Assembly (NCBI GenBank): GCA_964618215.1
Contig: CAZTZE010000015.1
Coordinates: forward strand, 12,095 to 76,094
Direction: 5' to 3'
Length of the DNA stretch: 64,000 bases
Source of the DNA: CG2-30-58-95 sp964618215
Lineage (GTDB): Bacteria > Chloroflexota > Anaerolineae > Anaerolineales > Villigracilaceae
Shown here: piece by piece, positions 1 through 7,831 of the stretch
Numbering within the stretch: the stretch's first letter is position 1
Layout of the letters: each line of letters starts with the position of its first letter
Notes under the pieces: generated by a model
Told to the model about the DNA's origin: nothing
The model's input: only the letters and a program-made list of their open reading frames with translations
The model's database searches: none
Made by a program: the position numbers and the translations under genes

Positions 1-486
1 GTTGTCCACTTCCTTGACCCTTATCGGTACCGCTCTACTTTCCACCAAAATCAGCCCGACGTTTCCGAGGTACAATTCACGCAGGATTACCTGAACCACC
101 TGGAGGAGATCATCACCCTGGAAAGCCCAAAGACCATCGCTGCAGTGATATTGGAGACGGTTACGGGTACGAATGGCGTGATCATCCCGCCCGAGGGTTA
201 CCTGAAAGGCGTGCGCGAGATTTGCGACCGCGATGGCATTTTACTCATCTGTGACGAGGTGATGAGTGGGTTTGGGCGGACCGGCGCCTGGTTCGCCGTT
301 GACCATTGGGGCGTGGTGCCGGACCTTATCACGATGGCCAAGGGACTCACCTCGGGCTACGCGCCTTTGGGTGCTGTGGCGATGCGCGAAAAGATCGCGG
401 CATTCTTCGCCGATAGGGTTTACCAGGGAGGGCTGACCTATAATGGTCACCCTATCTGCCTGGCAGCCGCGCCGCCAACTCTGTAG
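1..486 (+). pseudogene. class III aminotransferase, N-terminal/middle part, both ends missing
   Basis: The frame is open from base 1 to a stop at 484-486. It encodes 161 residues of a PLP-dependent class III (ornithine/GABA-type) aminotransferase. Visible family features are the large-domain segment EPV-like 'LETVTGTNGVIIPPEGYL', the PLP-ring aspartate segment 'LLICDEVMSGFGRTG', the Schiff-base lysine in 'TMAKGLTSGY', and the 'GLTYNGHP' turn. The 5' end lies outside the window. The 3' end stops right after the conserved HPICLAAA helix start, about 150 residues short of a normal protein, and the last residues (PPTL) do not look native. The IS1182-like element starts 34 bp later. The missing C-terminal part appears about 31 kb downstream at 31647-31976, so I read this as one gene split by a large insertion or rearrangement. 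Confidence 0.85.
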
Positions 487-519
487 AGACTTTTCCAGTT
501 GGAATCTGTGGTTTTGATA

Positions 520-2387
520 CTAGGAGTGCTTTGAAAAACCCCATTGTGGGGCGAACTTGAACCTTACCAACCGACAAGGAAAGCGTCAGAAGGCACGAAA
601 AGCTGGGCAAATTGCCGCCAGATCAGTGTTCACCTGGCAGGAGTATGCCTATTGCGAGTATTTTTATACCGCCAAAGCAGTCATTTTCACCTCGTGCACA
701 GGCGTTGGGATGGCGACCAGGTATTGGTCGCGGATTTCAGCCAACTTGAACATGCGTTTCAGGTTAACCGCGGTAGCCAACCAGAGCCGCTGTAAGCGAC
801 GTTTGGCTTTTCCGATATAGCGTGTATTGCGCAGGCCATGCGAAACCAGTTCGGCCTGTTTTCCTTCGATACGAGGCCGTAGACGATAGAGTTGTTTGAA
901 CTCGTCTGTCTCTTGGCGTTGCCGTGCTTCTCGTAGATAATTTTCGAAGAAGGAAGTGTTCACGGTGCGTCCGGTTGTTTTGCTGCGGACGCAGCGAGTG
1001 AACAAGGGACACTTTTCGCAAATAGTGCGCTCGAAAACAAAGGTGAAGGCAGTGCGCTCCTGCTCGTCGGTCTCGACGCTCTTGGCGGAGACGGTTTGGC
1101 CTTTGGGGCAGGTAGCGGTTTGAGCCTGGTTATCAATGCTGAAGGCAGATTTGTCTACTTCGGGGTCGTTGGGACGGCGCATGGGTGAGAGCAGGTCAAT
1201 TGGATTGTTCGGACGTTCCGCGCAGGCAGCGCGGTTCTTGCCAGAGCCATAAGCGCCATCGACAATGGCGCGCTCAACGGTGACACCAACGTGTTCTTCC
1301 ACCCGTTCAATCGCAGGCAGCAGGTCTTGTCCATCGCCCAGTGGCGCAGACAGGTCTTCGATGTCAAGAATTAACTCACTGGCTTGATCCGTGCTGGTGG
1401 AAACCTTATGCCCGTTGAACTTTTTGGAGGCACTTTTGCGTCCATGCCGCATTTCGGTATCATAGAGGCTGATGAAGCGGTCGGGAGCAGTACCTTTACG
1501 AATTTTACAGCCACCATCCGATGTATGTTCAACATCATCGCCCAAGATTTTGCTGATCATCCAACCCAGGCTGCGAATTTCAGGGTCTTCTATCTGCTCC
1601 AACGCCAATTCCAGCGCGGCTTCGCTGTCGGTCATCAGGACTTTGAGTTGTGCGCTACGGGTTGCCGGATCACTCCAGTCGATTTCGGCTTTGCGATCCT
1701 GGTCAACGTAAGTCGCCAGTAATTTCTCGATCTCCGCAGAGCAGCCCTGACGCTTGCCGGGCAGGTGATAGCCCATGGTTTTGAGAAGTTTGCGGATGCC
1801 TTTGCGCAACAAGGTGTAGGTATCCTGAGTGGCCCCGGCGCCTTTCGCGTTGGTGGTGTCACTCAACAGGGTCACTTTGTCTGCCAAAAAGCCTTCTTCG
1901 CGGGCAACTTCCAGCAGCCGATCAAAGGCATAGCGCTCTTGATGATGTTCTACCAGCCGTGTCCGAAATACGCTCAAGCTGGATGAGTCGAAACCGTCGT
2001 AATCCAGCGGCAGGTTCAACGCTACTTTCCAGCGCAGGTCAAAACGGATACGCTCTACTGCTTCACCATCCGACACGTCATCATAAAATTGGAGGATCAA
2101 CGCTCCAGCCATCATAGACGGAGGCAAACTGGGACGTCCGTTGTCGGCAGAGTACATCTCTTTCAGATCGTCATCACGCAAGAGCCTGCCGGTCAGGCTG
2201 CCCATGCGCCCATAGAACGAATCCGGTGACACACGATGCGGTAGTCCAATGGCATCAAAATAGCTGTGCTGCAGTTTGCGTTTTCCAAGCATGGTGGGCT
2301 CCTGGCTGATGAATTGCCATAGTTTTACCCCATTTTTGCTCTGCTGAGGAGGGCCCAAAATCGGCCACTTTTTCAGCAGACTCCTAG
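520..2387 (-). mobile_element. IS1182-family insertion sequence
   Basis: A single transposase gene is flanked by imperfect inverted ends. The left end, 520-539, begins CTAGGAGTGCTTTGAAAAAC. The right end, 2368-2387 read on the minus strand, begins CTAGGAGTCTGCTGAAAAAG. They agree at 15 of the first 19 positions. The outermost CTAG at both ends is itself palindromic and could be a 4-bp target duplication rather than part of the element; IS1182-type elements are known for palindromic targets. The element follows the truncated aminotransferase. The transposase frame is intact, so the copy may be functional. Confidence 0.75.
664..2292 (-). CDS. IS1182-family DDE transposase
   Basis: 542 residues. 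The N-terminal region has the family's typical opening, with the 'RPSLPPSMMAGALILQFYDD' stretch, then a DDE catalytic core: first Asp in 'LLSDTTNAKGAG', second in 'IVDGAYGSG', and the Glu in 'IEGKQAELVSHG' followed by the aromatic/basic Y...K segment. A cysteine cluster (CEKCPLFTRC) lies in the insertion before the Glu, as in many IS1182 and IS5-group enzymes. I chose the ATG at 2292 over one 66 bases further upstream because an AGGAG box lies 7 bases before it. The longer frame would extend into the inverted repeat region. Confidence 0.88.
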   Translation of the reverse strand: MLGKRKLQHSYFDAIGLPHRVSPDSFYGRMGSLTGRLLRDDDLKEMYSADNGRPSLPPSMMAGALILQFYDDVSDGEAVERIRFDLRWKVALNLPLDYDGFDSSSLSVFRTRLVEHHQERYAFDRLLEVAREEGFLADKVTLLSDTTNAKGAGATQDTYTLLRKGIRKLLKTMGYHLPGKRQGCSAEIEKLLATYVDQDRKAEIDWSDPATRSAQLKVLMTDSEAALELALEQIEDPEIRSLGWMISKILGDDVEHTSDGGCKIRKGTAPDRFISLYDTEMRHGRKSASKKFNGHKVSTSTDQASELILDIEDLSAPLGDGQDLLPAIERVEEHVGVTVERAIVDGAYGSGKNRAACAERPNNPIDLLSPMRRPNDPEVDKSAFSIDNQAQTATCPKGQTVSAKSVETDEQERTAFTFVFERTICEKCPLFTRCVRSKTTGRTVNTSFFENYLREARQRQETDEFKQLYRLRPRIEGKQAELVSHGLRNTRYIGKAKRRLQRLWLATAVNLKRMFKLAEIRDQYLVAIPTPVHEVKMTALAV

Positions 2388-2456
2388 CCCATCATTCAAG
2401 CATTGGATGAGATGCAGGCGTTGGACCCGTTTGGGAGGGATGGAAGGACGATGTAA
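2388..2456 (+). pseudogene. short open remnant after the IS
   Basis: Directly right of the IS a plus-strand frame runs 22 codons to a TAA at 2454-2456. Its peptide (…ALDEMQALDPFGRDG…) looks protein-like but is too short to identify. It may be the tail of whatever gene the element landed in. Confidence 0.2.
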
Positions 2457-2479
2457 TTTTGTTGCCAGTAAGCTAGACA

Positions 2480-2854
2480 TTACCCATCAACTGCCCGCTG
2501 TCTTTGAATTTGGGCGCGATGAAGCGCGCCGGGTTGCTGGAGCCGGAGCCAAAGTCCAACACGCGCTCGCCGCCCTTCGTTGAAACCGTAACCAGCCAGG
2601 TCGGGGCAGATCACGTTAAAGCCGCGTTTCCACAACCGTAAGGCAAAGGGCGATAGCAACCGCCCATAACCGGCGATGCCGTGCGAGAACACGACTGCGC
2701 CGATGGATGCTGTCGCTCCGGGGCGGGCGTAAACGTCCAGGTGAATGCGCCTACCGGCCGAATCAATCCAGGCTTCCGTGACCGTCCTCTCGATTTCGTC
2801 TATCACCGATTGCCCGAACCAGGGCGCGTAGCTGCGCCAGAAATCGCGATTCAT
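2480..2854 (-). pseudogene. alpha/beta hydrolase N-terminal fragment fused out of frame to a methyltransferase motif I fragment
   Basis: Residues 1-90 or so read like the start of a secreted-type alpha/beta hydrolase: strand 'ASIGAVVFSHGIAGYGR' with an oxyanion HG, then 'RGFNVICPDLAGYG'. After this the frame becomes low-quality. In the next frame the same bases (about 2478-2590) encode 'RVLDFGSGSSNPARF', a clear SAM-binding motif I of a class I methyltransferase, ending in TAG at about 2475. So two unrelated gene fragments meet here. The start codon forms an ATGA overlap with the upstream TudS-like gene, so the N-terminal part was once translated as its partner. Confidence 0.6.
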
Positions 2855-3528
2855 AAGAATTTCACGTTCGATTTCTCGCCATTCAGCTCAGCCATCAGAT
2901 CGTGCGCCTGAAAGGGAATTTCTATCCCCTTGCGCCTGACCTCCTTCTGCAGCTCGTCAACAAAGATTCCCCTGCCAGCCAGTAGATTCTCTTGCAAGGA
3001 CGCGTTTTGACTATCTGCTGTAACCGTCTCGACAGGAGTGGAAAATAACATGTCGAGCTTCCGGAAATCAGGCGTCCTTTTCACCGCGCAGCTCGGCGAG
3101 CCGTCAATTCCAACAATCCCAACCACAGAGAAACCGGATGTAATGTAATCTTCGATCTGGCCGGCCACTTCTCTGGCCAATCGGCGATAGACAAGCCGGG
3201 TGAAGAGCAAACCCGCCGGGACGAGGAGACCGCGCAGACGATAGGCCAGGGGGTATTGCCATTTCAGACCGTACCCCATCAGCAGGAATCGTTTGAGGAC
3301 GCCTCCCCAGGCGCGCTGCTCCGGACATGGCATTTGCACGATGCCGAGATCGTGATCCAGGCACTGCTCGACAATTTCGCGGATACACCCGCTCCGACAG
3401 GCGCCTCCCAGGTAGCGCGTGTTTTCGTTGAGGAGGCAGTGCGAAAGGAACACGACTTTCTTACTCCGGCTGTCGCGGAGACGCTGAACCAATGTCGCCT
3501 GAACAGCATTCAAGTTAACGGTTGGCAT
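2851..3528 (-). CDS. TudS/DUF523-related cysteine protein (putative desulfidase family)
   Basis: 225 residues. The N-terminal half has the hallmark cysteine pattern of DUF523/TudS-like proteins: 'LSHCLLNENTRYLGGACRSG' and, 30 residues on, 'GIVQMPCPEQRAWGG'. In the TudS thiouracil desulfidases the conserved cysteines hold a [4Fe-4S] cluster, and this relative plausibly does the same; the substrate is unknown. A hydrophobic arginine-rich middle (GLLVPAGLLFTRLVYRRLA) is unlike canonical TudS. The ATG at 3528 is chosen because AAGGAGAG lies just ahead of it; a longer frame upstream lacks a site. It sits between a small membrane gene and the hydrolase fragment in a minus-strand operon. Confidence 0.6.
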   Translation of the reverse strand: MPTVNLNAVQATLVQRLRDSRSKKVVFLSHCLLNENTRYLGGACRSGCIREIVEQCLDHDLGIVQMPCPEQRAWGGVLKRFLLMGYGLKWQYPLAYRLRGLLVPAGLLFTRLVYRRLAREVAGQIEDYITSGFSVVGIVGIDGSPSCAVKRTPDFRKLDMLFSTPVETVTADSQNASLQENLLAGRGIFVDELQKEVRRKGIEIPFQAHDLMAELNGEKSNVKFL

Positions 3529-3557
3529 GGAATACTCTCCTTTTTGCGGATAAGTTA

Positions 3558-3767
3558 TTAGCGCCTGGCCCACCGACGCAACACGAGCCAGTTCAGATAC
3601 AGCCAGGGAGGTATCGCAATCGCCAGCCCTATCCCATCCACCAGGCGGATCGCATGCTGTGCATTGAAGTAAAGCAGCAACGGGCCCTCGTAGGCCGGGG
3701 GAATAGCCAGAAGGATGACCACCCCGCTAACGAGGAGCGTGATGGCGACGGCAATTCTTCTACGCAT
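3558..3767 (-). CDS. small two-helix membrane protein, unknown
   Basis: 69 residues with two predicted transmembrane helices (about residues 5-24 and 40-62) and a basic C-terminus (RRWARR). The start overlaps the end of the methyltransferase fragment by 8 bases, and the TudS-like gene starts 30 bases later, so it belongs to the same transcript. No family recognised. Confidence 0.5.
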   Translation of the reverse strand: MRRRIAVAITLLVSGVVILLAIPPAYEGPLLLYFNAQHAIRLVDGIGLAIAIPPWLYLNWLVLRRWARR

Positions 3768-4137
3768 GGGATGATCGTCCGGCGACTAAACGCGCTGAAG
3801 CATACCCGAACCAACCGCCCGGCAAAGACCAGCGGTAGTCGCTGTAACCCACTTCGGCCAACTGCTCCCCCATCCACACCAGCGGCACGAAATGCAGATC
3901 GAAACGGCGCTTGAGCCAGTGTTTGACTGCGGCGCGTGAATCAGACAGTCCTTCGGCAAAGGTGGAAGCAGTAAGCACGGCGCCGGGCGCGCTGACGCGG
4001 GCAATCTCGCGCAGGGCTTGCGGCAGGTCGGGGAATTGATGGAAGCCGCCGGAGCAGTTGACCTTGTGCAGGCAACCATCAGCCAGCGGCAAATGCTGGG
4101 CGTCGCCCCGGATGAGCAGCACGTTGTCCAACGTTTA
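3760..4137 (-). pseudogene. class I SAM methyltransferase, C-terminal part
   Basis: 123 residues starting at a TTG (4131), with an in-frame stop 6 bases further upstream. It begins where motif II/III should be ('LLIRGDAQHLPLADG', then 'VNCSGGFHQFPDLPQALREIARV' as the post-II region), and continues to a methyltransferase-type C-terminus. The SAM-binding motif I is missing here; a motif I fragment of the right kind sits at about 2478-2590, downstream in the same operon. The two pieces could belong to one gene that has been cut and permuted. Confidence 0.65.
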
Positions 4138-4165
4138 GTTTTCATTATCTGCCTCCTGCACGCCG

Positions 4166-5017
4166 TTAGCCCACCCTATGCTTTATCTGGTCATAGAACT
4201 TTTCCATAAACGCTATGATTCGAGACGAACGTGTGTAGTGAAACATGTGACCACCGCCCGTGACTGTTTCTAAACCCAGGCAGTTTGGAAGTCTGTCTCG
4301 TAAGTATTGCATATCACTCATTTTGACAATGAGATCGTCTGTACGGTTGATTAAGAGCACAGGACATCTTATCTCGTGAAGATTGTGCCGTATATCATGG
4401 GTTATTACAATGTGATTAAGCGAATACTTCATGAATTTGTTCAAGGGATTAAACTGACCAAAGGCATGTCTGTGAATTTCATACTCCTCTGCGTCTCTTT
4501 CAGCCAGGTAGAACAGGAACAAAGGAAGAACAAGAGAGTTTGGAAGTATCTGGGCAACTTTATCGCTGAGAATTCTTGCTGGCCCCTGTAGACGTGGGTA
4601 ATAGGCTGCTACATTCATCAGGACGAGCGAGTTGACTCTATCGGGATACATCAACGCAAAATGCAACGTGGCAATAGCGCCAGACGAGTGGCTTACGAAA
4701 TCACACCGTTCAATGCCGAGACAATCGAGAACTGACTTCAAGTCTTTGGCTCTGTTCCATGAGTGGAGATACTTCGTGATGTCTTCACGGCGTTGATAAG
4801 TGATCACACGCCTGTGGTTCTCGAAGTGTTTTAGAATCGGAACCCAAAATGGTTCGAGATGTTGGGCAATGGGCGTTTGGAAAAGGATTGGTCCAGAACC
4901 CCTATCCAGAATCTTCGTGTCGAAATCCCCAATACGCATTGGATGCCAGTTATCGTAGATATACTTTGAATCCTCGAGGAACTCATCCATCAGGCTCGGC
5001 TTGGAGTTGTTTTTCAT
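4166..5017 (-). CDS. alpha/beta hydrolase
   Basis: 283 residues. Fold landmarks: 'ILDRGSGPILF' early strand, 'RRVITYQRRED' strand, nucleophile elbow 'FVSHSSGAIATLHFA' (Ser in S-x-S-x-G form), 'CPVLLINRTDDLIV' with the acid Asp, and 'VTGGGHMFHY' with the catalytic His. All three catalytic residues are present. A hydrophobic cap (LVLPLFLFYLAERD) sits between. The ATG at 5017 has AGGAG 9 bases upstream and forms an ATGA overlap with the preceding paralogue; the two are co-translated. Substrate unknown. Confidence 0.82.
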   Translation of the reverse strand: MKNNSKPSLMDEFLEDSKYIYDNWHPMRIGDFDTKILDRGSGPILFQTPIAQHLEPFWVPILKHFENHRRVITYQRREDITKYLHSWNRAKDLKSVLDCLGIERCDFVSHSSGAIATLHFALMYPDRVNSLVLMNVAAYYPRLQGPARILSDKVAQILPNSLVLPLFLFYLAERDAEEYEIHRHAFGQFNPLNKFMKYSLNHIVITHDIRHNLHEIRCPVLLINRTDDLIVKMSDMQYLRDRLPNCLGLETVTGGGHMFHYTRSSRIIAFMEKFYDQIKHRVG

Positions 5018-5868
5018 GTCGTCTGGCTCCTGCTTGACGCCTGGCCTTTGACTTCCAGGCCAGCGTAGAATTCTTCCATTAGCTGGTTGAACTCTGCCGC
5101 GTGAGTCCACATGCACAAATGCGCCTTGCCTGGCAATATCTTTAGCTCGCCGCGCGGCAGGGCATTGACAAATCGTTGCGCCGAGTCGAGGGACACCACA
5201 GGGGACGACTGAATGTTCAGCACTGGCATTGTCAGATGCTTTATCGGCAAAAAGTAGTTCTCGTAGATTGGAAGCACACCGTTCAAGAGTGTAGCTTTCG
5301 CATTAGGAGTTTTACTCCAAAGGTAGCTAACGAGATAGCCGTCGGCCGCCGTCGGCAAAGCGAAAAGTCTGACCATCTGGCCGATTAAGGCAGCGCTGGG
5401 AGTGAAGGGAAAGTGTGTCGTAAACCACCTTTGAAAGCCAGAGACCAGATTGTCCATGCCGATGCAAGTACACACAATTGATTTGATGCGTTGAGGGGAC
5501 TCCTGTGCCAGGTAAGAGACGGCGATAGCGCCTTCGTTCAAACCGCAAAAGTGCGCACTTTCGATGCTGAGCCGATCCATGAGAACAGCAATCTCGGTGG
5601 CACGTTCGTCGGGGAAGATAGGATGGTCCCGAGACTCGCGTCGCCGGTATGCAACAACTCTGTACTTCTGGATGAAGTGCTTGATGTTAGGCACATGGAT
5701 AACGTCGAAGGGTGGTAGGACAGGGACAAAGATGAGCACATCGCCACTACCGCCGCTGTCATAGACGAGAGCATCAGGCCAACCGGGCAGATCAAGGCGC
5801 TGGTACCGGGATTCCAACCACGCCAAGTCGTCATCTATTTGACGCAAGGTCTTTTTCCTATCCAACAT
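5014..5868 (-). CDS. alpha/beta hydrolase-fold protein lacking the nucleophile serine
   Basis: 284 residues, paralogous in layout to the next gene: 'VYDSGGSGDVLIFVP', 'YRVVAYRRRES', an elbow, 'PVLNIQSSPVV', 'LPGKAHLCMW'. At the nucleophile elbow it has 'FCGLNEGAIAVSYLA', where the G-x-S-x-G serine is Asn. The candidate His (GKAH) remains. It is therefore probably not a serine hydrolase; it may be a non-catalytic partner, or use another chemistry. The ATG at 5868 has GGAG 7 bases before it; a second ATG 15 bases upstream has no site. It overlaps the active paralogue by 4 bases. Confidence 0.75.
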   Translation of the reverse strand: MLDRKKTLRQIDDDLAWLESRYQRLDLPGWPDALVYDSGGSGDVLIFVPVLPPFDVIHVPNIKHFIQKYRVVAYRRRESRDHPIFPDERATEIAVLMDRLSIESAHFCGLNEGAIAVSYLAQESPQRIKSIVCTCIGMDNLVSGFQRWFTTHFPFTPSAALIGQMVRLFALPTAADGYLVSYLWSKTPNAKATLLNGVLPIYENYFLPIKHLTMPVLNIQSSPVVSLDSAQRFVNALPRGELKILPGKAHLCMWTHAAEFNQLMEEFYAGLEVKGQASSRSQTT

Positions 5869-5932
5869 GCTGTGTCTCCACATGGGTATTCTGGACCATG
5901 GCTAAAGGATACAGTGGTACATGGCAAGCGGC

Positions 5933-6361
5933 CTAACTATCCACTACGACGGCTGCGATCTTGCCCAGAACATCAATGATATGTTCCTGCTCTTCTTCGG
6001 GGAGGTTGCTCAAGAGACCCATCGCCATGTTGACGTGCTCTCGCCGATGCTGCTCGTAAAAGGCTCGCCCCTGGGGTGCTAGAGAAACAAGCACTACGCG
6101 CCGGTCCGACTCGATCCTGCGGCGCTCCAGATATCCATTGCGTACCATTCGTGTTATGGCGCTGGTCATTGTGGTCAACGGCTGGGAGAGGGCCGACGCC
6201 AATTCCGACACTGTGGCTGACTCGCGTTGCCCAAGTATCTCGACTAACAACATCTCTTTGATGCTCAACCCCACGCCTTCGGGCGCAAAATACTTCAAGA
6301 GTTGCAACCCGATAGAGATAAGCAGTTCATCGAATTTGGCGGCTCTTTCTTCAAGATCCAT
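5933..6361 (-). CDS. MarR-family transcriptional regulator
   Basis: 142 residues. Winged helix typical of MarR: 'LVEILGQRESATVSELASAL', recognition helix 'PLTTMTSAITRMVRNGYLER', wing 'RRIESDRRVVLVSLAPQGRAFY', then a C-terminal dimer helix. Start supported by GGAGAAGCC-ATG. It lies upstream of, and on the same strand as, the two hydrolases, so it probably controls them and itself through the palindromes at 6390-6411. Confidence 0.88.
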   Translation of the reverse strand: MDLEERAAKFDELLISIGLQLLKYFAPEGVGLSIKEMLLVEILGQRESATVSELASALSQPLTTMTSAITRMVRNGYLERRRIESDRRVVLVSLAPQGRAFYEQHRREHVNMAMGLLSNLPEEEQEHIIDVLGKIAAVVVDS

Positions 6362-6389
6362 GGCTTCTCCAGATAATTTATGTGCGATT

Positions 6390-6411
6390 ATCGTATATTA
6401 CGATTTTCGTA
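6390..6411. promoter_or_regulatory. probable MarR operator, overlapping palindromes
   Basis: Bases 6390-6404 are a perfect inverted repeat ATCGTA-tat-TACGAT. Bases 6399-6411 form a second one, TACGA-ttt-TCGTA, sharing the middle half-site. They lie 29-50 bases upstream of the marR start, in an AT-rich region, the usual place for an autoregulatory MarR site. Confidence 0.55.
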
Positions 6412-6467
6412 TATATTATATGCTCCTTACCTGTTCCTGTCAATATCCTTCTAAAAATATATCAACC

Positions 6468-6502
6468 TTGACAACAGGTTTAATTATCTATATAATAAAC
6501 CT
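6468..6502 (+). promoter_or_regulatory. consensus promoter with MerR-type palindrome
   Basis: TTGACA at 6468-6473, a 17-base spacer, then TATAAT at 6491-6496: both hexamers match consensus exactly. A dyad with arms AGGTTTA (6476-6482) and TAAACCT (6496-6502) spans the spacer and the -10 box. MerR regulators bind exactly such spacer dyads. The promoter serves the merR gene at 6532 and the genes behind it. Confidence 0.7.
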
Positions 6503-6531
6503 AAAGTGCAAGGTTAGATTATGGAGAAAAT

Positions 6532-7227
6532 ATGACCGACCCAAAATATTACACAATCAGCGAGACACTGGCGCAATTGCAAGCCGAGTTCCCCGACCTC
6601 ACCCTCAGCAGCCTGCGCTTCCTGGAAAAGGAAGGCCTGCTTCAACCCCAGCGTACTCAGGGAGGTCATCGGCTCTACAGTGATGAGGATATCGCCCGCA
6701 TCCGCCTGATCAAACGCCTGCAATCCCAGCGCTATTACCCGCTGGAAACCATCCGCCACATGCTGGGCAAACTGAAGCAGGCAAAAAACACCGAGGCGGA
6801 GATGGCCTTCCTGGAATCGCTGTATACCCCCCTCAGCTACGACCCCGACTTCAAGCCCCTCAGTCGTGAGCAACTGGCGGAGCGCACTGGCCTCCCACCC
6901 GCCGACATCGCCCGTCTGGAGGAGATGGGACTGCTCTTCCCTCACACCAACAGCAATGGACTCCGTTACGACGAGGATGATCTGAAAATGGCAGAACTGG
7001 TCGCGCGGGAATTGAAACTGAACGCCGTTTTGGACGATTTTGCGCAACTGGGAGAGGCCATGCGCGCCCTCGTGCAGGAAGAGTTCATCCTGTTCCGTAA
7101 ACTGGCTGGCAATGACAATCCCCCAATCGAGCGCGCCCAACAACTCAAGGAAACGGCCGACTTGGTTCACGCCCTGTTGCGGGCCAAACTCTACCGTAAG
7201 ATGATCCAAAGCAAGTACAAAGGGTAA
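6532..7227 (+). CDS. MerR-family regulator with two HTH modules
   Basis: 231 residues. First HTH at residues 5-75 ('LTLSSLRFLEKEGLLQPQR', 'GGHRLYSDEDIARIRLIKRL'). A second degenerate MerR-like module at about 105-165 ('LSREQLAERTGLPPADIARL', 'RYDEDDLKMAEL'), then a helical C-terminus. No metal-binding cysteines, so it likely senses an organic ligand. GGAG 6 bases ahead of ATG. Its stop overlaps the next start (TAATG). A second regulator of the same layout is at 25457-26188. Confidence 0.85.
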   Translation: MTDPKYYTISETLAQLQAEFPDLTLSSLRFLEKEGLLQPQRTQGGHRLYSDEDIARIRLIKRLQSQRYYPLETIRHMLGKLKQAKNTEAEMAFLESLYTPLSYDPDFKPLSREQLAERTGLPPADIARLEEMGLLFPHTNSNGLRYDEDDLKMAELVARELKLNAVLDDFAQLGEAMRALVQEEFILFRKLAGNDNPPIERAQQLKETADLVHALLRAKLYRKMIQSKYKG

Positions 7228-7793
7228 TGATGAAATTTCGTCGCTTTATCTACAGTACGCGCGGTCTCTATCTCTTCGTTACCCAACTGCTGATCCTGTG
7301 GCTCAAGCAGCGCGCCGGGTCGGAGGTGTCGTTACCGGTCTACCTGCTGTTTCTGGCAATCGTCGCCGCCGCGCAGATTTTTCGCACCTGGGCGGCCGGC
7401 TTCGTGGGGACGACTGCCCGCCAGCGTGAAACGCATGCCGAAACTTTGCTGACTGCCGGCCCCTACGCTCACGTGCGCAACCCGATGTACCTGGGAAACC
7501 TGATCATCATCACGGCTATGGCGACAATGTCTGGCTTATGGTACGCCCTGCCCATCGCCTGGGTGGCTTACGCCTTCGTCTATGGCAACGTCATTCCTTA
7601 TGAAGAATCCTATCTGTGGGGGCTATTTGGCGAGGAATACGAAAAATATTTCCGGGCTGTGCCGCGCTTGTTGCCAACCCCGCGCGGCTACCCCACGAGG
7701 CTGGGCGTCTTCCAATGGCGGGAAGGACTGGCAAACGAAACAGCCGCCTGGGTGGTTTTACCAATCCTCTGCTACTTTTTCTGGCGACTATAG
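7227..7793 (+). CDS. membrane methyltransferase (PEMT/ICMT-like)
   Basis: 188 residues with four or five hydrophobic helices. The C-terminal half holds the isoprenylcysteine/phospholipid methyltransferase signature: 'GPYAHVRNPMYLGNLI' for SAM binding and 'EESYLWGLFGEEYEKYFRAVPR' for the Glu-rich end. It probably methylates a lipid or a small amphiphile at the membrane. Translationally coupled to merR by a 1-base overlap. Confidence 0.8.
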   Translation: MMKFRRFIYSTRGLYLFVTQLLILWLKQRAGSEVSLPVYLLFLAIVAAAQIFRTWAAGFVGTTARQRETHAETLLTAGPYAHVRNPMYLGNLIIITAMATMSGLWYALPIAWVAYAFVYGNVIPYEESYLWGLFGEEYEKYFRAVPRLLPTPRGYPTRLGVFQWREGLANETAAWVVLPILCYFFWRL

Positions 7794-7831
7794 CAGTTCA
7801 TAAGGAATAAGGGTCGAATGGGAGCGCTCGC

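Noticed and set aside
6514..7209. Minus-strand open frame as long as merR
   Set aside because: Exact shadow of the merR gene on the other strand.
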